64,000 bases of DNA, from contig JAWUVN010000065.1 of assembly GCA_034112345.1 (NCBI GenBank), positions 1 to 64,000 of the forward strand, in the 5' to 3' direction. This document shows, piece after piece, positions 60,687-64,000 of this stretch (position 1 is its first letter; each line of letters opens with the position of its first letter). The notes under the pieces were generated by a model, which saw nothing but the letters and a program-made list of their open reading frames with translations, ran no database searches and was not told the origin of the DNA. The position numbers and the translations under genes were made by a program. The stretch is from Bermanella sp034112345 (GTDB lineage Bacteria; Pseudomonadota; Gammaproteobacteria; Pseudomonadales; Oceanobacteraceae).

Positions 60687-61604
60687 TTATGCGGGTTTCA
60701 CCCCCTCTAAATGCTGATGGCAAACGCGCTGTGCAATATTTTTAAAATCTTGAATGAATGCGTTGTCGGCTTGTTCGGCTCTTACTGCTGCGTAAAGGGT
60801 TCTCCAAACACCGTGCCTACCAAGGGGTTTATCAACTACAAATCCTTGTTTCACGTAATCATGTACCGCCCAGTTAGGTAAGCAACTTACTCCGCGGCCA
60901 CTTGCTACAAGCTGCACCATCATCATGGTCAGTTCAACTTTTCTTAAATGCCCTGGTTCAATGCCTGCCGGTGTTAAAAAGCATTGAAAAATATCTAGGC
61001 TTGAGCAATCAACAGGATAAGTAATTAATGTTTCCTTACTTAAGTCGTGAGGTTCAATGACAGGTTTGTCTGCAAGTGCATGATCCGGAGCCAATACCAA
61101 CATGGATTGATATTTGAATAGAGGTAGGTATTCAATGTCATCATTGTTTTTAGGGTCAGATGTCACGACTAAATCCAGTTCACCATTTTTTAATTTGGTT
61201 AACGAATCAAAATGAAATCCCCCTAACATATCCAATTCAACTTCAGGCCAGTGGCCACGAAACTCATTTAGTGTGGGCATTAACCAGTCGTAACAACTGT
61301 GGCATTCAATGGTGATGTTTAAACGACCCTTACGGCCTTGGCGTATGCGCGATAGGTCTCGTTCGGTTGATTCAATTTGTGGCAAAACCTGATGAGCTAA
61401 ATCTAAAAGTCTTTGGCCGGCAGGGGTAAAACGTACGGGCTTTGTTTTACGATAAAACAAAGGCTGATCAAGTCGGCTTTCTAGCTCTTTTAGTTGGTGA
61501 CTTAAAGCGGATTGAGTTAAATGAATATGCGCAGCCGCTTCTACCAATGACCCTGTTTGGTGAAGTGCCATCAGTGTTTTTAAATGCCTAAGCTCAAGAT
61601 TCAT
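60687..61604 (-). CDS. metR: LysR-family regulator MetR
   Basis: 305 residues. An N-terminal winged HTH (LRHLKTLMALHQTGSLVEAAAHIHLTQSALSHQLKELESRL) and a LysR substrate domain with IECHSCYDWLMPTLNEFRGHWPEVELD, a segment that resembles E. coli MetR and is where homocysteine would bind. It is encoded back-to-back with metE, the classical MetR target, across 150 bases. MetR activates methionine synthesis genes in the presence of homocysteine. Both sequence and neighbour support the name. Confidence 0.93.
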   Translation of the reverse strand: MNLELRHLKTLMALHQTGSLVEAAAHIHLTQSALSHQLKELESRLDQPLFYRKTKPVRFTPAGQRLLDLAHQVLPQIESTERDLSRIRQGRKGRLNITIECHSCYDWLMPTLNEFRGHWPEVELDMLGGFHFDSLTKLKNGELDLVVTSDPKNNDDIEYLPLFKYQSMLVLAPDHALADKPVIEPHDLSKETLITYPVDCSSLDIFQCFLTPAGIEPGHLRKVELTMMMVQLVASGRGVSCLPNWAVHDYVKQGFVVDKPLGRHGVWRTLYAAVRAEQADNAFIQDFKNIAQRVCHQHLEGVKPA

Positions 61605-61754
61605 ATTTGATGCCGATTACTCAGATGAAAGTATTCTTCGTATTAAAGTCTTACTATTAGCAAATTTCAAGTAAAAGTTGAAAATAATGAGTTTGATTCA
61701 AGCTAGAGTATTATGGATCATGCGTGAGTTAATTTCATGCACAGGATAATAAAC
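61605..61754. promoter_or_regulatory. metR-metE divergent promoter region
   Basis: 150 bases separate the two starts. Candidate elements: TTTCAA-N7-TTGAAA (61665-61670 with 61678-61683) and TTGATTCAA (61693-61701), both dyads. A loosely MetR-box-like TGAA-N5 sequence lies at 61625. The known MetR consensus is TGAA-N5-TTCA, so the fit is partial. Binding of MetR here is inferred from the arrangement. Confidence 0.5.
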
Positions 61755-64000
61755 ATGAGTTTTACTAATAAAGAGTCCCTGTTAGATCTAAAAAATGTGA
61801 AAGGTCATATTCTTGGTTTTCCGCGAATTGGGGCACACCGAGAATTGAAGTGGGCTTTAGAGGATTACTGGTCTAAAAAGATTACCCAGGGTCAGTTGAT
61901 TCAAGAGGCTAATAATTTAAAGCAAAAAAATTGGCTGACTCAAATCGAAGCTGGATTAGATTTTGTAACGGTGGGAGATTTTGCTTTTTACGATCATGTA
62001 TTGAATATGTCTTCGTATTTGGGAGTGGTACCTAAGCGCTTCCAGCACAAGCAGGGCGCTCCGGTGGATTTAGATACATATTTTAGAATCGCACGGGGCC
62101 GGTCAGTAAAGGGAGAAGATGCCCCAGCTTCAGATATGACTAAGTGGTTTGACACAAATTACCATTACATCGTGCCTGAGTTCAGCACTAACCAGTCTTT
62201 TAATGTAAATGGCGCCAGCTTGATACAAGACATTAAGCGGGCTCAGGAGCTAGCCACAGGTAAGCAGGGGCTGGGTGTTAAACCCGTAATCATTGGGCCA
62301 TTAAGTTATTTATGGCTAGGAAAGGCCGTAGAGGCTGAAGAGGGAAGTAATAAAGCGGTCACTCTGGATAAGCTTGATTTGTTACCCGATTTACTGAATG
62401 CCTACAGCGAATTGCTTAATGATATGGCACAACAAGGAGTGGATTGGATTCAAATTGATGAGCCAATTCTCTCATTGGATTTATCAATTGAATGGAAAAG
62501 CGCGTTTGAGCGAGCCTATTTTCAAATTACTAAGACTTCTTCAAAAATATTATTAGCCAGCTATTTTGGCCCACTGAATGAAAACCTAGCTCTTGCTTGT
62601 TCGCTGCCAGTTGCGGGCATTCATTTAGATGGTGTAGCAGGGCACAGTGATCTTGCTAATGTACTTGATAAGCTACCAACCTATAAAGTGTTGTCGTTGG
62701 GAATAGTAAATGGACGTAATATTTGGCGTAATGATTTATCTAAAAGTTTAACGTTATTGCAGCCATTTTGTGATGCCTTGGGTGATCGACTTTGGGTGGC
62801 CAGCAGTTGTTCATTGCTGCACAGTCCTGTTGATTTAGGCAGCGAAGCAAAGTTAACAGATGACTTGAAACCTGCTTTATCTTTTGCGGTTCAAAAAATA
62901 TCAGAGGTGGCCACACTGGCATCGGCATTAAATGGAAAGGATGTGTCTGAGAAAATAACAGACGCAAATCATGCGATACAGACCCGAGCACAATCAACAA
63001 CGGTTCATAATGAGCAAGTACGTGACAAGGTTGATGGCGTTACTGATGGCTTGTTAAATCGCCATAGTCCATATATTCAAAGAAGTTTGGCGCAAAGAGC
63101 CGCTCTTAATTTACCCTTGTATCCAACTACAACGATTGGGTCGTTTCCGCAAACAAAAGAAATAAGATCGGCTCGCCGATTATATAAAAAAGGTGAGTTG
63201 CCTAAAATTGCATACGACAGCGCGATGGAATACTCCATTCGTCAAGCCATTAGTGAGCAAGAGCTTATTGGGCTAGACGTTTTGGTTCACGGTGAGGCTG
63301 AGCGTAATGACATGGTTGAATATTTTGGTGAACAGTTAAACGGATACGCTTTTACAGAATATGGCTGGGTTCAGAGTTATGGTTCTCGCTGCGTTAAGCC
63401 ACCTATTATTGCAGGGGATGTAAGTAGACCAGCCCCAATGACCATTAACTGGATTCAATACGCACAATCCCTCACCAAAAAACCGGTTAAAGGCATGTTA
63501 ACTGGCCCGATAACCATGTTGTGTTGGTCGTTTGCAAGAGAAGATATTTCCTTAAAAGAACAGGCTTATCAAATTGGTTTGGCGCTTAGAGAAGAGGTTG
63601 CCGATCTAGAGAATGCAGGTATCACTGTGATTCAAATGGACGAGCCAGCGTTAAGAGAAGGCTTGCCATTAAGGCGCGCCGATTGGAGTGAGTATTTAAA
63701 ATGGGCTGTAGATGCGTTTAGGTTGTCGGTAGCAGTGGTGCAAGATACTACTCAAATTCACACTCACATGTGTTACAGCGAGTTCAATGACATTATTTCA
63801 TCTATCGCCGATCTTGATGCTGATGTGATTACCATTGAAACCAGTCGCTCTAATATGGAATTATTAAACGCGTTTGAAGCATTCGAATACCCAAATGAAA
63901 TTGGACCGGGTGTGTATGATATTCACTCACCAATCGTACCAAACCAAGAATGGATGCAAGCGTTGATAGAAAAAGCGGCTCAGCGCATTCCAGCTGAACG
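61755..64000 (+). CDS. metE: Cobalamin-independent methionine synthase MetE, 3' truncated by window end
   Basis: The frame is open from the ATG at 61755 for 748 codons to the window edge with no stop. MetE transfers a methyl group from 5-methyltetrahydropteroyltri-glutamate to homocysteine. Start GHILGFPRIGAHRELK and the core PTTTIGSFPQTKEIRSARR are diagnostic. Zinc ligands His671 and Cys673 in THMCYSEF and Glu695 in VITIETSRS are present; the last zinc cysteine (NPDC region) lies just beyond the window, about 8 residues past the final IPAER. The N-terminus is longer than E. coli by about 12 residues and the rest by ~18. Divergent from metR. Confidence 0.95.
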   Translation, partial: MSFTNKESLLDLKNVKGHILGFPRIGAHRELKWALEDYWSKKITQGQLIQEANNLKQKNWLTQIEAGLDFVTVGDFAFYDHVLNMSSYLGVVPKRFQHKQGAPVDLDTYFRIARGRSVKGEDAPASDMTKWFDTNYHYIVPEFSTNQSFNVNGASLIQDIKRAQELATGKQGLGVKPVIIGPLSYLWLGKAVEAEEGSNKAVTLDKLDLLPDLLNAYSELLNDMAQQGVDWIQIDEPILSLDLSIEWKSAFERAYFQITKTSSKILLASYFGPLNENLALACSLPVAGIHLDGVAGHSDLANVLDKLPTYKVLSLGIVNGRNIWRNDLSKSLTLLQPFCDALGDRLWVASSCSLLHSPVDLGSEAKLTDDLKPALSFAVQKISEVATLASALNGKDVSEKITDANHAIQTRAQSTTVHNEQVRDKVDGVTDGLLNRHSPYIQRSLAQRAALNLPLYPTTTIGSFPQTKEIRSARRLYKKGELPKIAYDSAMEYSIRQAISEQELIGLDVLVHGEAERNDMVEYFGEQLNGYAFTEYGWVQSYGSRCVKPPIIAGDVSRPAPMTINWIQYAQSLTKKPVKGMLTGPITMLCWSFAREDISLKEQAYQIGLALREEVADLENAGITVIQMDEPALREGLPLRRADWSEYLKWAVDAFRLSVAVVQDTTQIHTHMCYSEFNDIISSIADLDADVITIETSRSNMELLNAFEAFEYPNEIGPGVYDIHSPIVPNQEWMQALIEKAAQRIPAE

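Noticed and set aside
1..64000. CRISPR arrays, transposases, phage genes, tRNA or rRNA genes
   Set aside because: I looked for spaced repeats, transposase motifs, integrases and cloverleaf-like sequences and saw none; short ncRNAs cannot be excluded by eye.

Overview
This is a 64 kb stretch of an AT-leaning (roughly 40% GC by eye) gammaproteobacterial chromosome. Gene content and order point to a marine Oceanospirillales-type bacterium related to pseudomonads (Bermanella, Oleispira or Thalassolituus would fit). The evidence is an RssB/RssC pair, a PA3286-type KAS III, the Pseudomonas-like order DUF1853/nadK/phosphoesterase/rhomboid/yeaC/DUF2797/pepN, a DUF1329-YCF48-RND module, and several fatty-acid genes. 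Species assignment is inference. The window is almost fully coding. I saw no rRNA, tRNA, CRISPR array, insertion sequence or prophage, so it reads as core genome with a few accessory operons.

Layout. 1-9 kb: 3' end of a TonB/AgmX-type protein, a lysophospholipase-like hydrolase (-), fadD, hrpA and a KAS III. 9.1-11.6 kb: a bufferin operon (hvfA-hvfB-hvfC-hvfX) encoding a secreted, probably post-translationally modified copper-binding peptide with four EGKCG motifs. 11.9-14 kb: porin, MlaA-like protein, PilZ protein (-). 14.2-20.8 kb: a long co-directional run of rssB-rssC-gpsA-DUF4389-sixA-TraB-family-two alpha/beta hydrolases-TlpA thioredoxin. 21-24.3 kb: acyl-CoA thioesterase, pseudouridine synthase, DTW enzyme and two tandem chalcone-isomerase-like proteins. 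24.6-29.1 kb: gdhA (-), rdgC, a rhombosortase and an unknown outer-membrane barrel. 29.1-36.6 kb: DUF1853 (-) divergent from the nadK-to-pepN operon. 36.8-41.8 kb: DUF1329-YCF48-RND export module. 41.9-46.5 kb: pseudouridine synthase, thiolase, YtoQ (-), a DUF1461-like membrane protein (-), dgkA and a small membrane/coiled-coil protein. 46.6-50 kb, minus strand: response regulator-CheC-PAS operon, Ada-like repair protein, plsC. 50.2-60.4 kb: acyl-CoA dehydrogenase, fadH (-), an orphan short flagellin, a MASE2-GAF hybrid kinase, a molybdopterin oxidoreductase and an SDR dehydrogenase. 60.7-64 kb: metR (-) divergent from metE, which runs off the window end.

How it fits together. Lipid metabolism recurs: fadD activates fatty acids; an acyl-CoA dehydrogenase, fadH, a thiolase and an SDR fit beta-oxidation; a KAS III of the PA3286 type may divert acyl-CoA back to synthesis; gpsA, plsC and dgkA serve phospholipid synthesis; MlaA and the RND module act in the envelope. 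Signalling genes (PilZ, RssB/RssC, SixA, CheY/CheC/PAS, hybrid kinase) are scattered among them. The least understood parts are the bufferin operon, the DUF1329-YCF48-RND module, the isolated CheY-CheC-PAS operon, the orphan flagellin, and the rhombosortase, whose substrates are not in the window.
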